DNA from: Lysobacterales bacterium
Lineage (GTDB): Bacteria > Pseudomonadota > Gammaproteobacteria > Xanthomonadales > SZUA-36
Assembly (NCBI GenBank): GCA_029859645.1
Contig: JAOUCS010000025.1
Span: forward strand, 1 to 34,692
Length of the DNA: 34,692 bases
Reading direction: 5' to 3'
Positions within the stretch are counted from its first letter, which is position 1; every line of letters starts with the position of its first letter. This document shows positions 19,059 through 27,666 of this stretch, one piece after another. The translations under genes were made by a program, and so were the position numbers. The notes beneath the pieces were generated by a model. It did no database searches, was not told where the DNA came from, and saw nothing but the letters and a program-made list of their open reading frames with translations.

Positions 19059-19304
19059 ATGGTTATGAAAATTGTCATCATTATTTTCTTGCTCACCATT
19101 CTATACAGTCTGGGCTCATCCCTGATTTTCCTGGTCAAGGACCACGGTGAGGGGAACCGCACGGTTAACCGCCTGAGTTGGCGGATCGGTTTGTCGCTGG
19201 TGCTGTTCCTGTTTTTGTGGGTTGCTTACCAGTTGGGTTGGATCGAACCCAACAGCGGCCCGGTCAGATACCCTGCCACGGAACAGGCCGCCGAACCCGA
19301 ATAA
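19059..19304 (+). CDS. DUF2909 twin-transmembrane protein
   Basis: This is an 81-residue protein with two membrane helices: VIIIFLLTILYSLGSSLIFLV and LSLVLFLFLWVAYQLGW. They are joined by a short basic/acidic loop (KDHGEGNRTVNRLSWRIG) and followed by a polar tail. The layout and the GNRTVNRLSWRIGLS type sequence match DUF2909 proteins, which are regularly found within gammaproteobacterial cytochrome c oxidase clusters. It is on the opposite strand to the oxidase genes and has its own candidate promoter and a strong terminator. A second ATG at 19065 is an alternative start. Molecular function is unknown. Confidence 0.85.
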   Translation: MVMKIVIIIFLLTILYSLGSSLIFLVKDHGEGNRTVNRLSWRIGLSLVLFLFLWVAYQLGWIEPNSGPVRYPATEQAAEPE

Positions 19305-19305
19305 C

Positions 19306-19333
19306 GCAAAGCCCGCCAATCGGCGGGCTTTGC
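19306..19333. terminator. Bidirectional terminator between the DUF2909 gene and coxC
   Basis: GCAAAGCCCGCC pairs perfectly with GGCGGGCTTTGC around an AATC loop, giving a 12-base stem. The A-side and T-side within the stem ends give short U-tracts for both directions. It follows the DUF2909 stop immediately and lies 22 bases beyond the coxC stop, so it can serve both converging genes. Confidence 0.8.
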
Positions 19334-19355
19334 CGATGTTCATGCCGGTTGATGC

Positions 19356-20225
19356 CTAGTAGACGTAAACAAAGATAAACAGGCCCAGCCAGACCACGTC
19401 TACGAAGTGCCAATACCAGGCTACGGCTTCAAAACCGAAATGATGCTTTGGACTGAAGTGCCCCCGCATGCAGCGAATTGCAATAACCAGCAGCATGATG
19501 GCGCCCAGCGTCACGTGCATTCCGTGAAAACCCGTCAGCATGAAAAAGGTCGATCCATAGATTCCAGAGCCCAGCGTCAGACCGAGGTCCTGGTAGGCAT
19601 GAATGTATTCATATGCCTGGTAGTAGACGAACACGAATCCAAGGATAACGGTAGCGAGCAGCCAGGTCACCAGCTTGCCGCGCTGATCCTTCTTCAATGC
19701 GTGGTGGGCCATCGTGACAGTAAATCCGGACGTCAACAGAATCAAGGTATTCAGAAATGGAATGCCGAATGCCGGAATGGTCTGGAAAGGCCCGCCGACC
19801 TCGGCCGGACCGCCAGTAGGCCAGACCGCATCATAGCCCTGCCAGAGGATTTCGTTGGTGAAAGCGCCCGTGCCTTCACCGCCCAGCCAGGGTACGGAAA
19901 AGTTACGGACATAGAACAGCACGCCGAAAAAGCAGGCGAAAAACATGACCTCGGAAAAAATGAACCACATCATACCCATGCGGAACGAAGTGTCCACCTG
20001 CGCGTTGTACATGCCCGCTTCACTTTCCCTGATGACTTCGCCAAACCAGCCGAACATCATGTAAATCAGGATCATCGCTCCCACCAGGAAGGTCCAGGGC
20101 GCGGTGACTGAACCATTGACCCAGAAAGCCGCGCTGGCCATCAACGTGATCATTCCCAGTGAGCCGATGATCGGCCACTTGGTTCCGTGGGGTACGTAGT
20201 AACTGTCGTCTGCGTGGTGTGCCAT
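19356..20225 (-). CDS. ctaE: Cytochrome c oxidase subunit III
   Basis: This 289-residue seven-helix subunit III of the aa3-type oxidase stabilises the catalytic core. Recognisable pieces are the glutamate-containing helix WFIFSEVMFFACFFGVLFY, the region MTGFHGMHVTLG written here as LTGFHGMHVTLGAIMLL, and the C-terminus FEAVAWYWHFVDVVWLGLF. These are conserved across subunit III. It is the last gene of the DUF2244-ctaC-ctaD-small-ctaG-ctaE series, 38 bases after ctaG, and is followed by the bidirectional terminator. Confidence 0.97.
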   Translation of the reverse strand: MAHHADDSYYVPHGTKWPIIGSLGMITLMASAAFWVNGSVTAPWTFLVGAMILIYMMFGWFGEVIRESEAGMYNAQVDTSFRMGMMWFIFSEVMFFACFFGVLFYVRNFSVPWLGGEGTGAFTNEILWQGYDAVWPTGGPAEVGGPFQTIPAFGIPFLNTLILLTSGFTVTMAHHALKKDQRGKLVTWLLATVILGFVFVYYQAYEYIHAYQDLGLTLGSGIYGSTFFMLTGFHGMHVTLGAIMLLVIAIRCMRGHFSPKHHFGFEAVAWYWHFVDVVWLGLFIFVYVY

Positions 20226-20263
20226 TGATGGTAAGCCTCGTTAGTCCTCAGGCTGTCCGCACT

Positions 20264-20848
20264 TCATTCCGGTGATGAATCCGAACCGGCTGCCTGGGCG
20301 ACAGCGGTGGAGTTTTCATCCCGGTAAAAAGTATAGGACAGCGTTATTTCCTTTATGTGCTCAGGCAGATCCGGTTGTATGAAGTAGTACACCGGCATTT
20401 CTTTGGTTTCATTGGCCTGCAATACCTGCTCGGTGAAACAAAAACACTCGGTTTTCACGAAATACAGGCTGGCCTCGGGCGGGGTCACGTTGTAAATCGC
20501 ATGTCCCGCTATGGCCTGGTCAGCCGGGTTCATGGCCAGGTACCAGGCTTCCGTCATTTCTCCCAGTGTGACCCAGGATGACTTGTCTTTGGCTTCGAAA
20601 ACCCAGGGCAAGCCGGAATTGACGGTCGCGTCAAAGCGGATTTTGACGTGGCGGTCGGATTTCTGCACGTCACCGGCACTTTCTGCCACCTTAACGCCGC
20701 GCCCCCCCAACCCGGTGAGGTCGCAAAACACGTTATAAAGAGGCCACATGGCAAAACCGAAGCCGAACATGCCAACGGCAAGCAGCACCAGTTTACGGAC
20801 CAGTTTGCGGTGAGAAGTCCGTCCTGCCTGTGGTGAATTCGTGTTCAT
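20264..20848 (-). CDS. ctaG: Cytochrome c oxidase assembly protein CtaG/Cox11 (CuB insertion)
   Basis: This 194-residue Cox11-type copper chaperone delivers copper to the CuB site of subunit I. A single N-terminal helix (LVLLAVGMFGFGFAMWPLY) is followed by NVFCDLTG with C42, then a periplasmic domain with the copper motif CFC (C135 and C137) in TECFCFTEQ. The end motif MPVYYFIQPDLP is typical. The start is taken at ATG 20848 because it gives the standard N-terminus and lies one base after the stop of the small upstream gene. A longer frame to 20902 overlaps that gene and is less likely. Confidence 0.95.
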   Translation of the reverse strand: MNTNSPQAGRTSHRKLVRKLVLLAVGMFGFGFAMWPLYNVFCDLTGLGGRGVKVAESAGDVQKSDRHVKIRFDATVNSGLPWVFEAKDKSSWVTLGEMTEAWYLAMNPADQAIAGHAIYNVTPPEASLYFVKTECFCFTEQVLQANETKEMPVYYFIQPDLPEHIKEITLSYTFYRDENSTAVAQAAGSDSSPE

Positions 20849-20849
20849 A

Positions 20850-20978
20850 TCAATGCCCCAGCACGCCTGACAGGACAAATGCGACGAAGATGCCGGCGGC
20901 AATGAGCCCCAGCAGCCAGGCGGTTTTAACCGCGCGGCTGCGCCTGTTGGCCAGATCTTCGCGACTGTTCAGGCTCAT
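20850..20978 (-). CDS. Small membrane protein of the cytochrome oxidase cluster (42 residues)
   Basis: This short gene fills the gap between ctaD and ctaG. It starts at ATG 20978, 8 bases after the ctaD stop, and its TGA ends one base before the ctaG ATG. The product begins MSLNSREDLANRRSR, has one membrane helix (AWLLGLIAAGIFVAFVLSGVLG) and ends in histidine. Small single-helix 'cytochrome oxidase small assembly protein' genes occupy the same place in related oxidase operons. The exact spacing to both neighbours argues that it is translated. Function is unproven; help in CtaG or subunit I assembly is inferred from location only. Confidence 0.75.
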   Translation of the reverse strand: MSLNSREDLANRRSRAVKTAWLLGLIAAGIFVAFVLSGVLGH

Positions 20979-20986
20979 GGTCCGGC

Positions 20987-22618
20987 TCAGTGGGCCTCAT
21001 CCGCATGCGCCACGGTCGATGCATTGATCGGCGGGGGCGTATTGAACGAGTGATAGGGCGGAGGCGAGGAGAGTGTCCACTCCAGGCCTCGTGCACCTTC
21101 CCAGACCTGTGCAGTCGCGGCCTTGCGGCTCTTGTAAACGCAATGCACGATCACGCCGACGAAAATCAGCTGCGATGCCCCGAAGATAAATCCACCGATC
21201 GAAGAAATCATGTTGAAGTCAGCGAACTGCGTTGAATAGTCGGGAATACGCCGCGGCATGCCCGCCAGCCCGAGATAATGCTGCGGGAAGAACAGGATAT
21301 TGACCGAAATGGTGGACACCCAGAAGTGGATTTTGCCCCACTTTTCGGAATACATGTGCCCCGTCCACTTGGGCAGCCAGTAGTAAGTTCCGGCCATCAG
21401 TGCGAATACGGCACCGGGTACCAGCACGTAATGGAAGTGAGCGACCACGAAATAAGTATCGTGATACTGCAGATCCACCGCCGCAATGGCCAGCATCAGG
21501 CCGGACAGCCCGCCAATCGTGAACAACACGACAAAGCCGATAGCAAACAGCATGGGCGTTTCGAACGTCATCGAGCCGCGCCACATGGTACTGACCCAGT
21601 TGAAGACTTTTACGCCGGTCGGCACGGCGATCAGCATGGTCGCATACATGAAGAACAGCTCACCGGTGAGCGGCATGCCGACGGTGAACATGTGATGCGC
21701 CCAGACGATGAAGGACAGGAAGGCGATGCTGGCGGTAGCGTAAACCATGGCTGTGTAACCAAACAGCGGTTTGCGCGCAAAGGTCGGGATGATTTCAGAG
21801 ACCACGCCGAAGGCCGGCAGGATCATGATGTAGACCTCGGGGTGACCGAAGAACCAGAAAATATGCTGGAACATCACCGGGTCACCGCCGCCGGCCGCGT
21901 TAAAGAAACTGGTACCGAAAAAGTGGTCGGTCAGCAGCATGGTAACGGCCCCGGCCAATACCGGCATGACTGCGATCAGCAGGAAGGCCGTGATCAGCCA
22001 GGTCCAGACGAACAGTGGCATCTTCAGCAGAGTCATACCCGGCGCGCGCATGTTCAGAATGGTCGCAATCACGTTGATCGAACCCATGATCGAGGAAATA
22101 CCCATCATGTGAACTGCAAAAACGACAAAGGCAAAGCTCTGGCCGCCCTGCAGGCTGAGTGGGGGATAAAGAGTCCAGCCAGCGGCCGGTCCGCCGGAAT
22201 CCATGAACAGCGTGCTGAGCAGCATGGTGAAAGCAAACGGCAGAATCCAGAAGCTCCAGTTGTTCATGCGCGGCAAGGCCATGTCCGGCGCCCCGATCAT
22301 CATGGGGATCATCCAGTTGGCAAACCCGACCCAGGCCGGCATGACCGCGCCAAAGACCATGATCAGTGCGTGCATGGTGGTCATCTGGTTGAAAAAGTCC
22401 GGTTCCACCAGTTGCAGGCCGGGCATGAACAGCTCTGCGCGGATGATCATCGCCATGCTGCCGCCAATGAAGAACATCAACAGGGAAAACACCAGGTACA
22501 GCGTGCCGATGTCCTTGTGATTGGTGGTGAACAGCCAGCGGTCGAGGAAGCCACTGGGTGCGTGATCGTGGTGGTCGTCGTGTGACTCGTCGTGGCTATG
22601 AGTTGTCTCGATACTCAT
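20987..22618 (-). CDS. ctaD: Cytochrome c oxidase subunit I (aa3 type)
   Basis: This 543-residue catalytic subunit of the heme-copper oxidase carries heme a, heme a3 and CuB in a 12-helix core. Visible motifs are [15 protein letters not shown] at the start of the core, GHPEVYI with the cross-linked His-Tyr of the active site, the CuB histidine pair in [10 protein letters not shown], and VVAHFHYVL near the heme ligands. The HPEVY tyrosine marks it as A-type, not cbb3. The first 20 residues contain six histidines among aspartates, an unusual metal-binding-like extension. The gene follows ctaC by 20 bases and precedes the 42-residue small gene. Confidence 0.98.
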   Translation of the reverse strand: MSIETTHSHDESHDDHHDHAPSGFLDRWLFTTNHKDIGTLYLVFSLLMFFIGGSMAMIIRAELFMPGLQLVEPDFFNQMTTMHALIMVFGAVMPAWVGFANWMIPMMIGAPDMALPRMNNWSFWILPFAFTMLLSTLFMDSGGPAAGWTLYPPLSLQGGQSFAFVVFAVHMMGISSIMGSINVIATILNMRAPGMTLLKMPLFVWTWLITAFLLIAVMPVLAGAVTMLLTDHFFGTSFFNAAGGGDPVMFQHIFWFFGHPEVYIMILPAFGVVSEIIPTFARKPLFGYTAMVYATASIAFLSFIVWAHHMFTVGMPLTGELFFMYATMLIAVPTGVKVFNWVSTMWRGSMTFETPMLFAIGFVVLFTIGGLSGLMLAIAAVDLQYHDTYFVVAHFHYVLVPGAVFALMAGTYYWLPKWTGHMYSEKWGKIHFWVSTISVNILFFPQHYLGLAGMPRRIPDYSTQFADFNMISSIGGFIFGASQLIFVGVIVHCVYKSRKAATAQVWEGARGLEWTLSSPPPYHSFNTPPPINASTVAHADEAH

Positions 22619-22638
22619 CTCATCTGTTCCTGTGTCAG

Positions 22639-23799
22639 TTATCCGTTCTTGATTCGGGTGATGGTCTGTGGCTGCACCACGTCACCGGTTTCGTTACCGA
22701 AAGCATTGCGGGTGTAGGTCAGGGCGGCGGCGATGTCTGAATCGGACAGCATGTTGCCCCAGGCCTGCATGGCAGTGCCTTCACGGCCGTTCAGAACCAC
22801 CTGGATGTGGTCTTCCACCGGCCCCTGTGTCACGGCGCTTCCTGCCAGTGCGGGGAAGGCCGGAGCCAGCCCCTGGCCGTCAGCCTGGTGGCAGGTGGCG
22901 CACTGTGCGGCATACACGTTTTCGCCCGTTGCCATCAGTTCGTCACGGGTCCAGAGGCGCCGGGTCTCCTCGTCCTGGTGCGCCATGCGCTCGCGTTGCT
23001 GCTCCGCCCAGGCCTGGTATTCATCCTTCGGCAGGACGTTAAGCACGATCGGCATGAAACCGTGGTCCTTGCCGCAGAGTTCTGCACATTGACCACGGAA
23101 GACACCCGGTTCCAGAATCTCTGTCCAGGCCTCGTTGATAAACCCGGGTACTGCGTCCCTTTTCCAGCCGAGGGCAGGAACCCACCAGGAGTGAATCACA
23201 TCGTCAGCGGTGATCAGGAACTTGATCTTGGTGTTCGCCGGCAGCACCAGGGGGTTGTCCACTTCCAGCAGGTAGTTTTCAACGGATTCGGGATTGGTGC
23301 CGGAGGCCAGCCTGCGCGCCGCATTGGAGTCCAGGTGAAGCGAGGAAATGAAGCTGATTTCATCTTCCATGTATTGGTATTTCCAGCGCCACTGGAAGCC
23401 GGTAATTTTCACGGTCATTTCAGTTTCCGGAGCAACTTCCATGTGCACCAGCGCCGTGGTTGCGGGGACCGCCATGACGATCAGGATCAGGACCGGAATG
23501 ATGGTCCAGACGATCTCTGCCTTGGTGCTGTGGGTGAACTGCGAGGCTTCATAACCTTTCGATTTTCGATGGGCCACGATGGAGTAAAACATCGCGCTGA
23601 AAACGATCACACCGATGACCACGCAGATCCATAAAATGATCATGTGCAGCTTGTAGCTGATCATGGACTGCGCAGTGACGCCGCGTGTCATGTTGATTTC
23701 ATTTCCGGTGTAACCGGGCGCAGCAAGAAGCAGCCAGAACGCGGCAATAACGGCCGCGGTAACTGCTGTTGCAACAATGAAAGTATTTTGCTTCTTCAT
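22639..23799 (-). CDS. ctaC: Cytochrome c oxidase subunit II with fused cytochrome c domain
   Basis: This 386-residue subunit II accepts electrons from cytochrome c through its CuA centre. An N-terminal helix and a second pair of helices ([18 protein letters not shown] and [18 protein letters not shown]) precede the cupredoxin domain. CuA ligands are H203, C238, C242, H246 and M249 in [14 protein letters not shown]. The C-terminal 90 residues are a class I cytochrome c domain with CATCH (C300, C303, H304) and a likely axial methionine in AMQAWGN. This makes the enzyme caa3-like, with a tethered electron donor. It begins the core oxidase genes directly after the DUF2244 gene (14-base gap). Confidence 0.97.
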   Translation of the reverse strand: MKKQNTFIVATAVTAAVIAAFWLLLAAPGYTGNEINMTRGVTAQSMISYKLHMIILWICVVIGVIVFSAMFYSIVAHRKSKGYEASQFTHSTKAEIVWTIIPVLILIVMAVPATTALVHMEVAPETEMTVKITGFQWRWKYQYMEDEISFISSLHLDSNAARRLASGTNPESVENYLLEVDNPLVLPANTKIKFLITADDVIHSWWVPALGWKRDAVPGFINEAWTEILEPGVFRGQCAELCGKDHGFMPIVLNVLPKDEYQAWAEQQRERMAHQDEETRRLWTRDELMATGENVYAAQCATCHQADGQGLAPAFPALAGSAVTQGPVEDHIQVVLNGREGTAMQAWGNMLSDSDIAAALTYTRNAFGNETGDVVQPQTITRIKNG

Positions 23800-23813
23800 T
23801 GGGATTTAATGCC

Positions 23814-24320
23814 TCAAGAATCAAATGCGCCCTTGATGGCGCTGTGTTTTCTAATCGCACTCTGCAATTGCTCGCGCAATTGCAACCTCTCCTCGCTCGT
23901 CAAAAACGAGCCCAGTTCCACCTGTGTTTTGCCGGATCTGATGATAACCCTGGGGCTGTACCAGGCGATATCAGGCTGTTTAAGTTCAACCACTGTCCAG
24001 GCTGTAACAAGCTCATACCGGCGTTTTTTATGGTGTCTCTGGTGAGTCACGCTGATGCGGTCCTCGCCAATCTCAATGACTTCCGACACCCAGGTTCTCT
24101 GCCACGCCCTGATCAGAATCCATGCCACCAGCGCCAGCTGGATGACGGCAATCAGGAGGACGGGCCAGTAACCCTGCCAGGCCAACAAGCCCGCCAGGGA
24201 AAGGCTTACGACGGCCAGTGCCAACAGCAGATTGAGCAGGCCACCGGCGTCCAGTGAGAAGTTTCCCCTGGCCAGTATGCGAGCCTTTTTCTTGTCAGAA
24301 CTCTGCCAGGTAAGGACCAT
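23814..24320 (-). CDS. DUF2244 family membrane protein
   Basis: This 168-residue integral membrane protein has two adjacent helices (GLLNLLLALAVVSLSLAGLLAWQ and WPVLLIAVIQLALVAWILI) followed by a cytoplasmic or periplasmic beta-rich domain containing WSEVIEIGEDRISV-like sequence (here WVSEVIEIGEDRISVTHQ). This fits DUF2244, a family often placed next to cytochrome c oxidase subunit II genes. I chose ATG 24320 (MVLTWQSSDKK) over an upstream frame start at 24365. It is the first gene of the oxidase run, 14 bases upstream of ctaC, and divergent from putA. Function is unknown. Confidence 0.8.
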   Translation of the reverse strand: MVLTWQSSDKKKARILARGNFSLDAGGLLNLLLALAVVSLSLAGLLAWQGYWPVLLIAVIQLALVAWILIRAWQRTWVSEVIEIGEDRISVTHQRHHKKRRYELVTAWTVVELKQPDIAWYSPRVIIRSGKTQVELGSFLTSEERLQLREQLQSAIRKHSAIKGAFDS

Positions 24321-24364
24321 GTACACCCTGGGTAAAACGCCAAGCTGGCAATTGTATCCGGCCA

Positions 24365-24392
24365 ATCAAGCTATGGGCAAGAAAAGCTTGAT
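24365..24392. repeat. Operator-like inverted repeat between the DUF2244 gene and putA
   Basis: ATCAAGCT and AGCTTGAT are perfect 8-base inverted repeats with a 12-base spacer. The arm centres are 20 bases apart, about two helical turns, as expected for a dimeric regulator. It lies in the 153-base divergent region, 82 bases before the putA GTG and 45 bases before the DUF2244 start. No T-run follows, so it is not an obvious terminator. Confidence 0.5.
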
Positions 24393-24473
24393 AAATTTCG
24401 TCGCATTTGTTTTCAAGTTTGCTGTCGGGGAGTAAACTTGCTGCAGCCTTTATCAGTCCATGGAGAGCGGGTA

Positions 24474-27400
24474 GTGAGCGACCAACGGAACTGTGATTTC
24501 CTGATATCAAAGCCTGAAGCAGAATCCAGTGCAGCCCATCCCCTGAAGGATGCGGTTGACCGCGCCTACCAGGCCGACGAGACCGAGGCAGTCAGTCAGC
24601 TGCTGAAGCATGTCCATTTTGAACCTGGCGTTGAAAAGCGAATTGATCAACGCGCCTGCTCGCTGGTCGAATCGGTCCGCGCCAGGCATGCGGATCGCGG
24701 CTTGCTGGACGCCTTCATGCAGGAGTATGACCTGTCATCCGAGGAAGGCGTTATCCTGATGTGCCTGGCTGAGGCCCTGTTACGAATACCTGATGACGAC
24801 ACGGCTGAAAAACTCATTGCCGATAAGCTGGGGGATGCCGACTGGGAATCTCACCTGGGTAAAAGCTCTTCGGTGCTGGTCAATGCTTCGACCTGGGGGT
24901 TGATGCTGACCGGAAAACTGGTGGCGCTGTCCGAGTCGACCCAGTCAAATTTCAAGTCTGCGTTTAAACGCCTGGTCAATCGCAGTGGCGAACCCGTGGT
25001 TCGTACGGCCATTCGCCAGGCCATGAAAATCATGGGTCACCAATACGTCATGGGCAGGACGATTGACGAAGCGCTGGACCGGTCTGAGCAGAAGAAAAAC
25101 AGGATTTACCGGCATTCCTTCGACATGCTGGGCGAGGCCGCCCTGACCAGCGAAGATTCCGAGCGGTACATGGAAGCCTATCACTCAGGCATCAAGGCAA
25201 TCGGCAGGCGAAAATATTCGGGCGATATCTACTCCGCTCCCAGCATTTCCGTCAAGCTGTCGGCCCTTCATCCGCGTTTCGAGATCGCTCAGAAGGACAG
25301 GGTGCTGCGGGAGCTGACCCCACGATTGCTGGACCTCGCCCAATTGGCCATGGCCAACAATATGGCGCTGACCGTGGATACCGAGGAAGCGGATCGGCTG
25401 ATGCTGACACTGGATGTGTTCGGAGCAGTTCTGTTGAGTCCCGTGCTGGCCGGCTGGAACGGCTTCGGCATTGCGTTGCAGACTTACCAGAAAAGGGCGC
25501 TGCCGGTCATTGAGCTGCTGACGGACCTGGCGAAAACGAGCGGCCAACGGATCCCCGTAAGGTTGGTAAAAGGCGCCTACTGGGATGCGGAAATCAAGCA
25601 TGCGCAGGTGGAAGGGTTCAAAGGCTACCCGGTGTTTACGCGCAAGGCCAATACGGATGTGTCCTACATTGCCTGTGCCAGGCAGGTGCTGGCCAGGCGT
25701 GAAGCCTTCTACCCTCAGTTTGCAACGCACAATGCACATACGATCGCAGCAGTGACCGAGCTTGCCGGTGACCGGCTGGATTACGAATTCCAGCGTCTGC
25801 ACGGGATGGGCGAGGACCTGTACGGTATCGTCATGACGGAATCGGGATTTCACCATGCCTGCCGGGTTTATGCGCCCGTAGGTAGCCACGAGGATCTGCT
25901 GCCCTACCTGGTCAGGCGCTTGTTGGAGAATGGTTCCAATACCTCTTTTGTCAACCGTATCGTCGATGAAGGTCTGCCTCCTGAGAAGGTAGCGGAAAAC
26001 CCGATACGGAAAGTCGTGACCAACAGGCCAGCCTGGCACCCCGCGATCCCACTGCCACATGATCTTTACGGAGAAGAAAGGGCTAATTCTTTCGGCGTCA
26101 ACCTGGCCAATGAGACAGAAGTGGCCGAACTGGCTAAACAGATGCAGGCTTTCACAGCCTGCATCTGGGATGTAGAGCCCATTCTCGCACGGGGCTTGCT
26201 GCCACAAGGCGGTCCGGAAAAAGAGAATATCAACCCGGCAAACCTGGACGACCGAATCGGCACTGTACGCCAGATCAGTAGTGATGAACTCGAGAGAGCG
26301 GTCGAAGATGCGCATGCCTTCACCTGGCAGTGGGACCACACCGGCGGCGCCGCCAGGGCAGCCATGCTGGAAAAAGCCGCTGACTTGATGGAGGCTAATT
26401 TTGCCGAATTCATGGCCCTGATCAATCGTGAAGCAGGTAAAACGGCCCACGATGCCATTTCGGAAATCCGCGAAGCCGTCGACTTCCTGCGTTATTACGC
26501 ATTACAGGCACGCAAGCGCTTCGACATGCCGATCCAGTTGCCGGGTCCGACCGGGGAATCAAACCAGTTGAGCCTGCATGGGCGAGGTGTTTTTGTCTGC
26601 ATCAGCCCGTGGAATTTTCCACTGGCGATTTTCACCGGTCAGGTTGCCGCAGCGCTGGCCGCAGGCAACACCGTGCTGGCCAAGCCGGCAGATCAGACGC
26701 CGGCCATTGCCGCGTTGGCCGTGAAGACACTTCACCAGGCCGGAATACCGGTCAGCGCACTGCAGTTCGTGCCGGGCCGCGGTTCAGTTGTCGGCGCGAA
26801 ACTGACCTCAGATCCGCGCGTGGATGGCGTCGCCCTGACCGGCTCAATGGATACGGCTTACCGGATCAACCGGAGCCTGGCGGCGAGGGAAGCGCCGCTG
26901 GCGGCGATGGTTGCCGAAACAGGTGGGCAGAACGCGATGCTGGTCGATAGCTCAGCGCTGCCGGAACAGGTTGTGCAGGACGTTATCCGCAGTGCTTTCC
27001 ACAGCGCGGGTCAGCGTTGCTCGGCCCTGCGGGTGTTGTTTGTCCAGGACGATGTGGCCGACCGGGTGATGGAACTGCTTGCCGGTGCCATGCAGGAACT
27101 GGTCATTGGGGACCCGCGATTCCTTGCAACGGATATCGGCCCGGTGATAGACGGCGCTGCGGTGGAGGAACTGAAGGCTCACGCGGAAAAAATGGAACAA
27201 GATTTCAGGCTGATCGGCCGGGCATCGGTCAGTACGGACCTGACAGGCCATTACTTGCCTCCCTGTGCTTTCGAGATTGACTCGATCAAAACGCTGCAGG
27301 AGGAGGTGTTTGGCCCCATACTGCATGTTGTTCGATATCGTTCCCGGGACCTGGACCGCGTCATCGACGAAATCAATGCGACCGGTTATGGCCTGACGCT

Positions 27401-27653
27401 CGGCATTCACAGCCGGATTGATCGCACGCAGGAATACATTTCCAGCAAGGTTCTGGCCGGCAATTGCTATGTAAACCGGAACATGATTGGTGCGGTAGTC
27501 GGCGTGCAGCCCTTCGGTGGTGAGCGGCTTTCCGGAACCGGACCGAAAGCTGGTGGTCCACATTACATGCTTCGCTTTGCAACCGAACGAACCCTGACCG
27601 TGAACACGGCAGCCGTGGGAGGGAACGCGATCCTCCTCGAGTTGGAAGATTAA
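24474..27653 (+). CDS. putA: Bifunctional proline dehydrogenase / delta-1-pyrroline-5-carboxylate dehydrogenase
   Basis: This 1059-residue PutA oxidises proline to glutamate in two steps at the inner face of the membrane. The FAD-dependent proline dehydrogenase domain spans roughly residues 130-440 (SAPSISVKLSALHPRFE, VRLVKGAYWDAEIK, ATHNAHTIAAV). The aldehyde dehydrogenase domain follows from about 520, with ISPWNFPLAIF, the general base E815 in AETGGQNAM and the nucleophile C849 in SAGQRCSALR. The C-terminus NTAAVGGNA is typical. There is no N-terminal ribbon-helix-helix domain, so this PutA should not repress its own gene as the E. coli trifunctional form does. Start GTG 24474 is preferred because GGAGAG lies upstream; an in-frame TTG at 24438 is weaker. 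gspA follows after 13 bases. Confidence 0.96.
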   Translation: MSDQRNCDFLISKPEAESSAAHPLKDAVDRAYQADETEAVSQLLKHVHFEPGVEKRIDQRACSLVESVRARHADRGLLDAFMQEYDLSSEEGVILMCLAEALLRIPDDDTAEKLIADKLGDADWESHLGKSSSVLVNASTWGLMLTGKLVALSESTQSNFKSAFKRLVNRSGEPVVRTAIRQAMKIMGHQYVMGRTIDEALDRSEQKKNRIYRHSFDMLGEAALTSEDSERYMEAYHSGIKAIGRRKYSGDIYSAPSISVKLSALHPRFEIAQKDRVLRELTPRLLDLAQLAMANNMALTVDTEEADRLMLTLDVFGAVLLSPVLAGWNGFGIALQTYQKRALPVIELLTDLAKTSGQRIPVRLVKGAYWDAEIKHAQVEGFKGYPVFTRKANTDVSYIACARQVLARREAFYPQFATHNAHTIAAVTELAGDRLDYEFQRLHGMGEDLYGIVMTESGFHHACRVYAPVGSHEDLLPYLVRRLLENGSNTSFVNRIVDEGLPPEKVAENPIRKVVTNRPAWHPAIPLPHDLYGEERANSFGVNLANETEVAELAKQMQAFTACIWDVEPILARGLLPQGGPEKENINPANLDDRIGTVRQISSDELERAVEDAHAFTWQWDHTGGAARAAMLEKAADLMEANFAEFMALINREAGKTAHDAISEIREAVDFLRYYALQARKRFDMPIQLPGPTGESNQLSLHGRGVFVCISPWNFPLAIFTGQVAAALAAGNTVLAKPADQTPAIAALAVKTLHQAGIPVSALQFVPGRGSVVGAKLTSDPRVDGVALTGSMDTAYRINRSLAAREAPLAAMVAETGGQNAMLVDSSALPEQVVQDVIRSAFHSAGQRCSALRVLFVQDDVADRVMELLAGAMQELVIGDPRFLATDIGPVIDGAAVEELKAHAEKMEQDFRLIGRASVSTDLTGHYLPPCAFEIDSIKTLQEEVFGPILHVVRYRSRDLDRVIDEINATGYGLTLGIHSRIDRTQEYISSKVLAGNCYVNRNMIGAVVGVQPFGGERLSGTGPKAGGPHYMLRFATERTLTVNTAAVGGNAILLELED

Positions 27654-27666
27654 CAGAGAGATTGAT

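Noticed and set aside
21278-22585. Long plus-strand open frame opposite ctaD (435 codons).
   Set aside because: It is the antisense shadow of a conserved gene, is rich in His/Gln/Arg/Asp as expected from reverse frames of GC-rich genes, and matches no family I recognise.
25185-26450. Long minus-strand open frame opposite putA (421 codons).
   Set aside because: It lies entirely inside the conserved putA coding sequence and shows no recognisable motif or ribosome-binding site.
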